Below, in pieces: positions 1-8,032 of a stretch of 64,000 nucleotides of DNA. The stretch is from NCBI GenBank assembly GCA_934728065.1, contig CAKVDW010000001.1, positions 124,001 to 188,000 of the forward strand, read 5' to 3'. The stretch comes from an uncultured Campylobacter sp. GTDB taxonomy: Bacteria; Campylobacterota; Campylobacteria; Campylobacterales; Campylobacteraceae. The position numbers and the translations under genes were made by a program. The notes beneath the pieces are model-generated. The model saw only the letters and a program-made list of their open reading frames with translations. It was not told the DNA's origin and did no database searches. Each line of letters starts with the position of its first letter. Position 1 is the stretch's first letter.

Positions 1-526
1 CCGCCAAACCCCCACGCGCAAAGGCACGGAGCAAATTTAGCGTTGTCGCGCTTTGATAATACGCTTCTAGCATTCGTTTTGGTTGCGGAATTCTTGCTTG
101 CTCGTTAAATTCAAAGCCGTTGATAATGTCGCCTCGGTAGCTAGGGAGTTTCACGCCATTTACTTCTTCGTAATCACTACTTCTAGGCTTTGCAAACTGC
201 CCCGCCACGCGCGCAACCTTTACCACAGGGCAACCGCCCGCAAAGGTAAGCACTATCGCCATTTGAAGCATAAGTTTAAACATATCGCGGATATTTACAG
301 CACCAAAATTCTCAAAACTCTCAGCACAGTCGCCACCTTGCAGCAAAAAAGCCTCTTTTTGTGCTACAAGTGCGAGCTTTGACTTTAAATTTCGCACCTC
401 GCCAGCGAAAATAAGGGGCGGTAGTTTTTCAAGCTTTTGCAAGGTAGCGTTTAGCTCGTTTTCATCGGGGTAAATGGGCTGTTGCTTGATGGGAAAATTT
501 TTCCACGAATCCTTAGTCCAAGTCAT
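1..526 (-). CDS. Class II DAHP synthase, N-terminal 175 residues (cut by window edge)
   Basis: First enzyme of the shikimate pathway: it condenses phosphoenolpyruvate and erythrose-4-phosphate in the cytoplasm. The reading frame opens at the ATG complementary to 524-526, preceded by an AAGGCG ribosome site, and runs off the left edge. The N-terminus carries the class II (plant/AroH-type) signatures [29 protein letters not shown] (metal-binding Cys) and [13 protein letters not shown]. This is the family Campylobacter uses instead of AroG/F/H of enterics. Only 33 bp separate its start from the end of rplS; from memory, C. jejuni has a transthyretin-like gene at this spot, which is absent here. 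The family call is firm; the C-terminal half is not visible. Confidence 0.93.
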   Translation of the reverse strand, partial: MTWTKDSWKNFPIKQQPIYPDENELNATLQKLEKLPPLIFAGEVRNLKSKLALVAQKEAFLLQGGDCAESFENFGAVNIRDMFKLMLQMAIVLTFAGGCPVVKVARVAGQFAKPRSSDYEEVNGVKLPSYRGDIINGFEFNEQARIPQPKRMLEAYYQSATTLNLLRAFARGGLA

Positions 527-559
527 CAAAACGCCTTATAAATGGCACTCAAATGCCAT

Positions 560-916
560 TTAATTTTTCAGCTCTTTGATACGAGCGGCTTTTCCGCGCC
601 TGTTGCGTAGGTAGTAAAGCCTTGCGCGGCGCACGCGCCCCCTGCGAAGCACAGCAATTTCCTCTAAACTCTCGCTGTAAATGGGGAAAATGCGTTCCAC
701 GCCGACATTGTTCGCGCCGATTTTACGAACGGTAAAGGTTTCGCTCACACCAGCACCACGCCTTACTATGCAAATGCCTTCAAAATTTTGGATACGACTT
801 TTATCGCCCTCTTTGATACGAATAGCAAGGCGCAAGGTGTCTCCAGCACGAAAATCAGGTATTTTTTTGCCCTCAAGTTGTTTGTTTTCAAACTGTTCAA
901 TGAATTTGTTTTTCAT
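560..916 (-). CDS. rplS: 50S ribosomal protein L19
   Basis: Structural protein of the large ribosomal subunit at the interface with the small subunit. The 118 residues cover the whole family, with [43 protein letters not shown] and an Arg-rich C-terminal tail. Two ATGs are adjacent (917-919 and 914-916). The second is six bases after the AAGGA site, overlaps the TGA of trmD and gives the usual 118-residue length, so I chose it. It is translationally coupled to trmD, the usual bacterial order, although the normal rpsP-rimM part of that operon is not next to it here. Confidence 0.96.
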   Translation of the reverse strand: MKNKFIEQFENKQLEGKKIPDFRAGDTLRLAIRIKEGDKSRIQNFEGICIVRRGAGVSETFTVRKIGANNVGVERIFPIYSESLEEIAVLRRGRVRRARLYYLRNRRGKAARIKELKN

Positions 917-1623
917 CATTTATCCTTTAAATTAGCTTTTAAAGCCAAGGTTGGACGAAAAAATTTCGTCTTACACACAGAAAATTTGTGTTTTAAATCG
1001 GCAATTTTAGCGTGATTTCCCTTTAAAAAAGCTGAAACGGCATTGAATTTTTGTCCATTTTTTTCAAATTCAAAAGGTTTGCTAAAAGCTGGAGCTTCTA
1101 AAAGCGTATTTTCAAAGCTTTCATCATTTAAACTTGACGAGTTCCCTAGCACGCCTTTAATGTTGCGCGAGATAGCATCGCAAAGCATTAGTGCAGGTAG
1201 TTCTCCGCCTGTTAGCACAAAGTCCCCAGCGCAAAAAATTTCATCAGCAAAAGTCTCAATCACTCTTTCATCAATACCCTCGTAACGCCCACACACAAAG
1301 CACAAATGGCTTTCTTTGGACAAGCGTTTGGCGTCTTTTTGGACAAAGGACTTTGCCACAGGGCTTAAAAAGATGAATTTTACGGCATTATCAAGCTCTT
1401 TTATGCGTAAAAGCGTATCAAAAAGGGGTTGAGCGAGCATTAAAAGCCCAGCACCGCCGCTTATTTGATAATCATCTACCTTTTTGTGCTTGTCGGTGCT
1501 AAAATCTCTTGGGTCGATAAAATCAACCTCAAACAAGCCTTTTTCTTTTGCCCTAGCAAGTATGGAGTCTGCAAAATAAGGTGAAATAAGCTTTGGGAAG
1601 ATGCTAACAAAGGTAAATTTCAT
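916..1623 (-). CDS. trmD: tRNA (guanine-37-N1)-methyltransferase
   Basis: Methylates G37 next to the anticodon of tRNAs reading CNN and GGN codons, preventing +1 frameshifts; cytoplasmic homodimer using S-adenosylmethionine. The 235 residues show the SPOUT trefoil-knot signatures: [12 protein letters not shown] near 51-62, [10 protein letters not shown] at 112-121 and [10 protein letters not shown] at 134-143. Its TGA overlaps the rplS start. Upstream there is no rimM; instead an A/T-rich gap and a divergent accessory gene follow, so trmD probably has its own promoter here. Family assignment is secure. Confidence 0.96.
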   Translation of the reverse strand: MKFTFVSIFPKLISPYFADSILARAKEKGLFEVDFIDPRDFSTDKHKKVDDYQISGGAGLLMLAQPLFDTLLRIKELDNAVKFIFLSPVAKSFVQKDAKRLSKESHLCFVCGRYEGIDERVIETFADEIFCAGDFVLTGGELPALMLCDAISRNIKGVLGNSSSLNDESFENTLLEAPAFSKPFEFEKNGQKFNAVSAFLKGNHAKIADLKHKFSVCKTKFFRPTLALKANLKDK

Positions 1624-1704
1624 TCTATAACTCTTTTACTTAAGTCTTTAAAATGTGATTATAGCGAATTTTGTTTTCTAGTCAAGTTTTTTATAAGTTT
1701 AGTA

Positions 1705-1730
1705 TTTTTTTTTTTTTTTTTTGATATAAT
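1705..1730 (+). promoter_or_regulatory. Extended -10 promoter directly after an 18-T homopolymer
   Basis: Eighteen consecutive T bases (1705-1722) run into TGATATAAT, where TATAAT is 1725-1730. The TG one base before TATAAT makes an extended -10, the usual sigma70 form in Campylobacter. The start of the downstream gene is 36 bp further. The T run fills the region where upstream spacing and curvature affect this kind of promoter, so slippage could tune transcription. Transcription itself is inferred. Confidence 0.6.
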
Positions 1731-1765
1731 GGCAAAGAAATATCTTAAACAATGAAAGGTTTTGT

Positions 1766-2831
1766 ATGTTTTTTAAGAAAAAATATCTTCATCAAGTCTT
1801 AAATTTAAATGATGAAATTTTAAAAACAATGGCTTTTGAACGCTTTTATCAAAACCAAAATATAAATGAAGTGATAAAATTCAAAAAAGAACATTTTGTG
1901 CTTTTTCACTACCCAAATCACTTTATCAACGCTCAAAGAATAGATAATCTTGGCGATGACATTCAAAGTTTAGCGGTTAAAAACGCTTTAAATTTAATTT
2001 ATTCAAATCCAAAGTTTGAGTATTTTGGTAGAGATTATTTAAGCTATTATAATGCAGAGGGGGGGGGGGGTTGTAATTATGCAAGGCTGGTTTGCGCTTA
2101 ATTACTCCTTTTTGCCTCCTAAAAATCTCTTGCCCGTCTTTGTTGGCACACATTTTTCCGAGTATATTCAAAAATATTTACTTTTTGTTTTGGCTCGCTG
2201 TCCAACATATTTTCAAAATAAAAGTATAGGTTGTAGGGATTTATATACGCTTGAATTTTGCCAAAGTTTAGGACTAAATGCTTATTTTTCAAGGTGTCTA
2301 ACGCTTACTTTACCAAAAAGAGAGCCAAAAGCAAGTCAAAATAAAATTTTCTTTGTCAATTTGCCAAAAGAATTTTTACCTTTCATACCAAAAGACATTA
2401 AGGAACAAGCCGAGCCTATCAACCAGCAAGTAGTTGTTTTTGATAGGATTGATTTAAATGATGATAGTTGCTGTTTAAAAATGGCTGAGTCTTTGCTTGG
2501 TCGCTACAAAAACGAAGCAAAACTCATCATCACTTCAGCTTTGCACTGTGCTGCTCCTTTCGTGGCTATGGGAATTTCTGTGATTTTATGCAGGTCAAAT
2601 AATGAACAAACTACAAGATTTTCAGCACTTAATGGAATTTTACCTATTTACACTCTAGACGATTTTAAGAAAAAACAGGTTGATTTTAATCCAAAACCAC
2701 TTAATATAGAAAGTTTGAAAAAAGCATTGTTTGAAAATTTACGCTTAAGCATAAAAGAAGCTTACGGTGAAACCATAGATACAAATAAGCTTTTAGAGCA
2801 TAGAGACCTTATAAAAAATTTCAAAATCTAA
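1766..2831 (+). CDS. Polysaccharide pyruvyl transferase-family protein, phase-variable, out of frame here
   Basis: Two overlapping frames, 1766-2101 and 2052-2831, meet at a run of 12 G. Removing one G (or adding two) joins them into one 354-residue protein, reading NAEGGGVVIMQGWFAL across the tract. As sequenced the product stops after 111 residues. The fused protein resembles the polysaccharide pyruvyl transferase fold: GDDIQSLAV near the N-terminus, FVGTHFSEYI, IGCRDLYTLEFCQSLG followed by YFSRCLTLTLPKRE in the middle, and LIITSALHCAAPFVAMG in the C-terminal nucleotide-sugar domain. Such proteins modify surface glycans; the substrate here is unknown. Because everything beyond the tract is intact, a reversible OFF state is more likely than decay. 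It could be a glycosyltransferase-like relative rather than a true pyruvyl transferase. Confidence 0.75.
2059..2070 (+). repeat. G12 homopolymer (contingency locus)
   Basis: Twelve G bases inside the pyruvyl transferase-family gene. With 12 the upstream frame hits a stop about 30 bases later; with 11 it continues to 2831. Poly-G tracts of about eight or more are hypermutable in Campylobacter. Confidence 0.92.
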
Positions 2832-2901
2832 GTCATTTTTACTCAGCTTTGAATAAATTAAACATAATTTAAGCAATTAAGTTTTATAATTTCTTACATA
2901 A

Positions 2902-2917
2902 AATAATAATTATTATT
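2902..2917. promoter_or_regulatory. Fur-box-like perfect palindrome before the TonB-dependent receptor
   Basis: AATAATAATTATTATT is a perfect 16-bp palindrome made of AAT/ATT units, 26 bp upstream of the receptor start. It fits the AT-rich form of the Fur operator seen in epsilonproteobacteria. Iron-dependent repression of the receptor is inferred from this site and from the gene class. Confidence 0.5.
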
Positions 2918-2943
2918 AATAAAATAATTTAAAAAGGAAAAAT

Positions 2944-4998
2944 ATGCGTCCATTAAAAGCATTAAGCCTTTTATTTTTATCTTTAAATCTTGCATTAGCT
3001 GATGAAAATGCGACAAACAAACTAGAAGTTGTGGTCATCTCAGCGACAGGTTTTGAGCAAGATGCTGATGAAAATTTAAGAAATGTTATCGTTATTTATG
3101 GTAGAGATTTGCAAAGTCGTGGCTACACAAATTTACAAGAAGCACTTAGTCGTATAGCAGGAGTAGGTTTTGTCGATAGCGGTGCTGGCAATGTTGTCGA
3201 TTTGCGTGGGCAAGGCACTAAGGCAAATGTTTCTACAAAAGTAATGATAGACGGCAAAAGTATAAATTTGCTCGATGCAACTGTGGCTGTAACGCCCATA
3301 AATGCTGTAAATATAGATGAAATTGAACGCATAGAGATAATCCCTGGTGGTGGAGCTGTGCTTTACGGAAACGGCACGAGGGGGGGGGCAATCAATATTA
3401 TCACAAAAAAATCAAAAGATACAAAAGCTTCGCTTTCTCTACTCTCACAGGGCTATGACGAGGATATAGGCGCAAACGCGAATTTATCATTCACAGCAAA
3501 AATTCGCAAAAATATAGCTTATAATTTTAATTTTAATACCTTTAACGACAAGTTTTACCGCTATAACAACAAACAAAATGGCTCATACATTAATCAAAAA
3601 CTTCTCATCGATATAGATGAAAAGCAAAGTTTAAATTTAAGTTATAACTACTACACCAACACTATTACAAGTGCTAGTTCTCTTACAAAAGCTCAAATTA
3701 AGGATAATCCCAGACAAAGTGATAATCCAACAAGTGTTAAAATCACGCGCCCAAGCTTTGACATAAATCACCACTTTTCTTTAGGCAGTGTTGAATTTGA
3801 CACCTTAGCGTTTTGGCAAAGGCAAGTTTTAGACTATTTAGACGGCTCAACAGGAGGAAGTCAATTTACTGATACTTTATCAGGGCTTAAAGTCAAAGGC
3901 AAATATAACTATTTAGAGTATTCTTACTTGATACTTGGCTACGATTTAGCCCTGCATAAAAATACAAGGGATTTAAAAACTCGCCAAACTTTACCCATTA
4001 TGAGTATAGATGTAAGGACAATGGCAGATATGAAAAAGGATAGCCATTCAGCTTTTGCCTTAAATTCCTTTGCTTTTAATGAGAAATTCAACCTAGCCCT
4101 TGGTGGGCGTTATGAATATGCTTCTTATAAAAGCAAAAGAGGGGTGCAAACTACAAGGGCGCAAGGTGGCGTTGCAACCACGACAAATGATGATTATGCT
4201 ATACCTACTCACAATGATGGTAATTTCGCCTTTGAGGTAACGCCGAGTTTTACCTATTCTCAGTTTGGCAAAATTTATGCCAAATACGAAAGAGGTTTTA
4301 TTTCGCCAAATCCTAGCCAACTTACAAATAAAATTCAAATCGCCACCCAACCAACAGCACAATATGAATATCGCTTTGCTGACTTAAAATCAGAAATTTT
4401 TGATACTCTTGAAGTGGGAATGAGTGATTATTGGTGGGAATTTTACGGCGTAAAACTCAGTGCATTCTACACAAAAACAAAAGATGAAATCACGCAATTT
4501 GGACCAGGTTACACTCAGTGGTGGGAAAATCGCAATATAGACGAAACCACTCGTTTTGGCGCAGAACTGCAAATGAGTCAGGATTTTGAAGTAATTTCAT
4601 TAAACCAAAGCCTTGCTTACATAGACGCTACAATCTCAAAAGGAGTAAATAAAGGCAAAATTTTGCCCTATGTGTCTAAATTTAGAGCTAATGCTTCGGT
4701 AAATTATCGCTTTTATCAAGGATTTTTGGCTTTTGTGGATATGAATTATTACTCACGCGCCAAAGATGCAGGGCGCATAATCGACAACACCACAGGAGAA
4801 ATGGCAGACAATGCGTGGAAAAAACAATACCTTATAACAGATATAGGAATAAACTATAACTACAAGGCAATGAGCGTTATGGCTGGTGTAAAAAATGTCT
4901 TTGGCGCAAAGTATTATAGCTATCAAAATGCTTACAATGACAGCTATTTGCCTGGTGATGGCAGAAGTTATTATCTTGGTTTAGGCTATAAATTTTAA
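2944..4998 (+). CDS. TonB-dependent outer-membrane receptor (probable siderophore/iron uptake)
   Basis: A 684-residue outer-membrane gated channel powered by TonB-ExbBD. A signal peptide ends near residue 19 (NLALA). A TonB-box-like LEVVVISAT lies at about 27-35, followed by a plug domain with LQEALSRIAGVGF, VMIDGKSI, IERIEIIPGGGAVLYG and RGGAINIITKKS up to about residue 155. The rest is a 22-strand barrel ending in YYLGLGYKF with the terminal Phe needed for assembly. A Fur-like palindrome precedes it and the ribosome site is AAAAGGAAAAAT. The ligand cannot be read from sequence; ferric enterobactin-type, haem or other siderophores are possible. A nine-G run sits inside the plug, so the gene may switch off by slippage; here it is in frame. 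Confidence 0.9.
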   Translation: MRPLKALSLLFLSLNLALADENATNKLEVVVISATGFEQDADENLRNVIVIYGRDLQSRGYTNLQEALSRIAGVGFVDSGAGNVVDLRGQGTKANVSTKVMIDGKSINLLDATVAVTPINAVNIDEIERIEIIPGGGAVLYGNGTRGGAINIITKKSKDTKASLSLLSQGYDEDIGANANLSFTAKIRKNIAYNFNFNTFNDKFYRYNNKQNGSYINQKLLIDIDEKQSLNLSYNYYTNTITSASSLTKAQIKDNPRQSDNPTSVKITRPSFDINHHFSLGSVEFDTLAFWQRQVLDYLDGSTGGSQFTDTLSGLKVKGKYNYLEYSYLILGYDLALHKNTRDLKTRQTLPIMSIDVRTMADMKKDSHSAFALNSFAFNEKFNLALGGRYEYASYKSKRGVQTTRAQGGVATTTNDDYAIPTHNDGNFAFEVTPSFTYSQFGKIYAKYERGFISPNPSQLTNKIQIATQPTAQYEYRFADLKSEIFDTLEVGMSDYWWEFYGVKLSAFYTKTKDEITQFGPGYTQWWENRNIDETTRFGAELQMSQDFEVISLNQSLAYIDATISKGVNKGKILPYVSKFRANASVNYRFYQGFLAFVDMNYYSRAKDAGRIIDNTTGEMADNAWKKQYLITDIGINYNYKAMSVMAGVKNVFGAKYYSYQNAYNDSYLPGDGRSYYLGLGYKF
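3380..3388 (+). repeat. G9 homopolymer inside the receptor plug domain
   Basis: Nine G bases encode the Arg-Gly-Gly of the conserved plug motif GTRGGAIN. The receptor is in frame with nine; loss or gain of one would truncate it near residue 150. Confidence 0.85.
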
Positions 4999-5083
4999 TT
5001 TTTTCAAAGTAACGATGTCATTAAATAAACTTTAAAGCAAATTTGGCTAAAATTCGCTCATAAATTTGCAAAAAGGACAAAAA

Positions 5084-5653
5084 ATGGCAACTTATGCTAT
5101 GGGAGATTTGAAAAAGGGGCTTAAAATCGAGCTTGACGGCGTGCCGTTTAAGATTGTGGAGTATCAGCATGTAAAGCCGGGCAAGGGTCCAGCCTTTGTG
5201 CGTATCAAAATCAAGTCGTTTTTGGACGGCAAGGTGCTTGAAAAGACGATTCACGCTGGGGACAAGTGTGAAGCACCGAATTTAGAGGACAAGCAAATGC
5301 AATACCTTTACGATGACGGCGAGAACTGCCAGTTTATGGACACAGCAACTTACGAGCAAGTAGCTATCAGCGATGATGATGTTGGAGATGCCAAAAAATG
5401 GATGCTTGATGGAATGATGGTTGATGTGATGTTTCACAATGGCAAGGCTATCGGCGTGGAAGTGCCGCAAGTCGTGGAGCTTAAAATAGTAGAAACAGCG
5501 CCAAATTTCAAGGGCGACACGCAAGGCTCAAACAAAAAGCCAGCCACGCTTGAAACGGGCGCGGTGGTGCAAATCCCTTTTCACATTTTAGAGGGCGAGG
5601 TGATTCGCGTGGATACTGTGCGCGGCGAGTATATAGAAAAGGCAAATAAATAA
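5084..5653 (+). CDS. efp: Elongation factor P
   Basis: Binds the ribosome between the P and E sites and relieves stalling at polyproline stretches. From the ATG at 5084, which follows AAAAAGGACAAAA, the protein is 189 residues, the family length. An upstream in-frame ATG at 5066 lacks a ribosome site and adds residues the family does not have. The loop PGKGPAF carries Lys34, the position that EpmA lysylates in gammaproteobacteria; whether it is modified here is not known. Three domains (KOW-like plus two OB folds) are complete, ending GEYIEKANK. From memory, efp lies next to the fliS region in C. jejuni; here it stands apart from it. The proline-rich autotransporter at 58125 is an obvious kind of client. 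Confidence 0.97.
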   Translation: MATYAMGDLKKGLKIELDGVPFKIVEYQHVKPGKGPAFVRIKIKSFLDGKVLEKTIHAGDKCEAPNLEDKQMQYLYDDGENCQFMDTATYEQVAISDDDVGDAKKWMLDGMMVDVMFHNGKAIGVEVPQVVELKIVETAPNFKGDTQGSNKKPATLETGAVVQIPFHILEGEVIRVDTVRGEYIEKANK

Positions 5654-5657
5654 TATC

Positions 5658-6215
5658 TCACTTTTTGCAGTAATACACAAAGGCAGGCGGGATATTTTGC
5701 CACACTGTTTTAGAAGTTTTTACTTCGCCAAATAAAGCAAAAAGCTTTTTTCTAAATCTAGCCCTTGCTCGTGTTGGTAAAATGTAGGCAAAAGTGGTAA
5801 AATATCCTCCCTCATCTAAACACTCATAAATGCTATATAAAAGCTGTTCTTGTTCTTTTTCTTTCAGTAAAGCCCAAGGAATCGAAGAGATGACAATATT
5901 AAGCTTGTTGATTTTTCTTTTAGATAAAATTTTTCTCAAATTTAAGGCTGAGTTTATTTCTATATCTAAATTTTCAAATTTATGTGAGAGTTTATTTGCC
6001 ATTTTTTCGTTAATCTCCACAGCGAAAAAATTTGCATCCTCATCTTTTTTTGATAAGATGTGTCTTGTAAATGCACCCGTTCCAGCACCTATTTCAGCGA
6101 TATTGCGAGCTTTTTGAAAATCTATATTTTCTGTCATTGCCGCTGCTAGTTTGGATGAGCTAGCACACAAAGCTCCTGTTTGTTTTGGACTTGTAAAATA
6201 TTGAATGATAAACAT
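5658..6215 (-). CDS. Class I SAM methyltransferase, phospholipid N-methyltransferase-like
   Basis: A 185-residue S-adenosylmethionine-dependent methyltransferase. Motif I is AEIGAGTGAFTRHIL at about 40-54, the acidic end of strand 2 is AVEINEKMA, and ISSIPWALL near 110-118 occupies the motif IV position. The N-terminal FTSPKQTGALCASSSKLA resembles the PmtA / rRNA dimethylase-like lead-in that these short enzymes share. PmtA-type enzymes methylate phosphatidylethanolamine, but many relatives are uncharacterised and Campylobacter is not known for phosphatidylcholine, so substrate is open. It converges on efp with four bases between the stops. Confidence 0.75.
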   Translation of the reverse strand: MFIIQYFTSPKQTGALCASSSKLAAAMTENIDFQKARNIAEIGAGTGAFTRHILSKKDEDANFFAVEINEKMANKLSHKFENLDIEINSALNLRKILSKRKINKLNIVISSIPWALLKEKEQEQLLYSIYECLDEGGYFTTFAYILPTRARARFRKKLFALFGEVKTSKTVWQNIPPAFVYYCKK

Positions 6216-6360
6216 TTTTTAACCTTGTTTTAAAATCAATGTGAAATATTACAGTAAAAATGTGAATTGAGTGTGAATTTTTCATTTGATGAATGGCACT
6301 TGATAATTATAAAAAAATTTGCTAAAATAGCAATTCATAAAAATTTTCAAAGAGTAGGGT

Positions 6361-7791
6361 ATGCACGGCAAAATAGTTATGTATATGGAATCCACAGGGC
6401 GTGGCACTGTGATGAACTTAGCTAAGGTTTTTTACGATTTTAATAGACTAAGTTGGCAGCATAAAAGAAGTATGCCAAGTGTTGGTGTTTATGTGGAATT
6501 TACTGCTGATGAAAATAAAAAGGTTACCAGCTTAATCCCTTCAAGATTTCAAGAATTTAACGAGGCTGATTTCGTTTTAGAGAGTGATTTTTGGCGAACG
6601 GAAAATGATGATGAGCTTGAGGATGTGCAAAATACCAAAAGAACTAATTATGTTATGCAGCTTTACAGAACCACAGATTTTAATCAACTTGACCACATAC
6701 CTCTTTCTGTAACCATACCTCAAGTCATACAAAAGTATTTTGAGGCTGAAATTCTTTCTGTTGAAACACTGAAAACAAATATGCAAACGCTAGAAAAAGA
6801 ACCTCCTGTTACTTTGAATTATTTTATCGTTAAAAAATTCCTTACCAAAGCCTTTGATAGCTTGATTTTTATGGATAATACAATCAACCAAAGGGATTTT
6901 TCTAATCTTAAAAGCATTACTATGCGTTTAGAGGGTGCTTATGATGATATGAAAAACAGGCAAAAAAACATTGACACCACGAAAATTTTTACTGAAAATT
7001 TTTTAAATGTGCAGTGTTATTATTTGGCTTTGTTATCGACCATAGATACTTATCAAACTCGTATGAAAACTTGTCAGTTTCAAGTTAGAAGTGCGAGAAT
7101 GGACCTTAAATACGAAACTTCTAAACCAAAGCCAGACCCTGAAAAGGTTCAAGCTAAACAAGATAGAATAGACAGGCTCATCAAAGAAATTGCTGATTAT
7201 GAAAAAAATATAGCAAGGCTCATAATTTTAAAAGATGAGTTTTATAAGAGCAATCTTGAAACCTTTGAAAAGGCTTTTATGTTGGCAAGGCAAAAGCTTT
7301 TTCAAAAAATAGCCTCAGGGCTTGATTTGTGTGCTACGATTATGGATACAAGAATTTGGTCCTTATCATTAGAATCAACAGGCGTTAAAAATCAATACTT
7401 TGCCAAGCATAACATACACAACGGCTTTTGCACCTTGTCCTTTGCCGAAATTCATCTTTCTCGGCTTGATAAATATTCTTTAAATCCAAATGACCAAAGA
7501 TTGCTTTCTTATATGCAAAACATCTTTAAAGAACACAGAAGAAAATTTCTCATCATCAGTGCTGATGATAAACTTATCACTAACATTAAAATACAAATTT
7601 TTACACAAAGTCCTTATCATCTTGTCAAATATGCTCAAAAAAAGGTAAATTTTCAATCCATTATGCGTGAGGAAACTTTTGACTTGATTTACATTGATGA
7701 GGAAACAGCTTGGGACACTGCGGCTGATATTATGCTTGAAGGCAAGAGGCTTGACAGAACAGGCAAGATAAAATTTAAGACCCTTTCTTAA
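6361..7791 (+). CDS. Conserved protein: cold-shock-like N-terminus, coiled coil, receiver-like C-terminus
   Basis: No function is known to me for this 476-residue protein. Residues 1-61 read like a cold-shock/OB fold (GKIVMYMESTGRGTV, then KVFYDFNRLSW, PSVGVYVEF and KKVTSLIPSRF, matching the strand order of CspA). The middle is helical, with a charged coiled coil around 262-300. The end, RRKFLIISADDKLI through FDLIYIDEETAWDT, looks like a degenerate receiver domain with an Asp-Asp near its first strand. From memory an uncharacterised gene also precedes purD in C. jejuni. A nucleic-acid-binding regulator is a reasonable guess. The start follows AGAGTAGGGT. There is no signal peptide or membrane segment. 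Confidence 0.7.
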   Translation: MHGKIVMYMESTGRGTVMNLAKVFYDFNRLSWQHKRSMPSVGVYVEFTADENKKVTSLIPSRFQEFNEADFVLESDFWRTENDDELEDVQNTKRTNYVMQLYRTTDFNQLDHIPLSVTIPQVIQKYFEAEILSVETLKTNMQTLEKEPPVTLNYFIVKKFLTKAFDSLIFMDNTINQRDFSNLKSITMRLEGAYDDMKNRQKNIDTTKIFTENFLNVQCYYLALLSTIDTYQTRMKTCQFQVRSARMDLKYETSKPKPDPEKVQAKQDRIDRLIKEIADYEKNIARLIILKDEFYKSNLETFEKAFMLARQKLFQKIASGLDLCATIMDTRIWSLSLESTGVKNQYFAKHNIHNGFCTLSFAEIHLSRLDKYSLNPNDQRLLSYMQNIFKEHRRKFLIISADDKLITNIKIQIFTQSPYHLVKYAQKKVNFQSIMREETFDLIYIDEETAWDTAADIMLEGKRLDRTGKIKFKTLS

Positions 7792-7823
7792 AAACATTTA
7801 AAAAAAACTGCTATAATACTCTA

Positions 7824-8012
7824 GCCTGAATGGCTCGGCACAAGTGTTCGATGATCCAACACATTACTTTTTTGCTGCGAGTGTGCTGTTACACCGTGTC
7901 TGTGGGGTCGTTTGAGCCTTGCAAAAGGCGAGAACTTGCAGCCTTTAAGGACAGCCTAGCGGTATCTTTGACTTTTTGGGGTCAAATACGCACTCAACGA
8001 CCATTTGGGTTT
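7824..8012 (+). ncRNA. ssrS: 6S RNA
   Basis: 6S RNA binds sigma70 RNA polymerase as a promoter mimic. TATAAT at 7812-7817 sets a start near 7824. The transcript folds into one long interrupted hairpin: AATGG with CCATT, AGTG with CACT, and GATCC with GGGTC pair the two ends in register, leaving a large central bubble and a branched top. The ends correspond to about 189 nt, right for 6S. The position immediately upstream of purD is the place 6S occupies in Helicobacter pylori and Campylobacter (from memory). There is no good open frame in this gap. Exact ends are estimates. Confidence 0.78.
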
Positions 8013-8032
8013 AAATGAGGAGAGTTATTTTG

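Noticed and set aside
83..382. Open frame of 99 codons on the plus strand
   Set aside because: It lies opposite the DAHP synthase coding sequence, which matches its family strongly.
5658..6215. Possible KsgA-type rRNA dimethylase
   Set aside because: Too short at 185 residues and lacking the C-terminal domain; better described as a PmtA-like methyltransferase.
6290..6325. Possible sigma54 promoter (TGGCAC then TTGCT)
   Set aside because: The two elements are much too far apart for the required spacing of about five bases.
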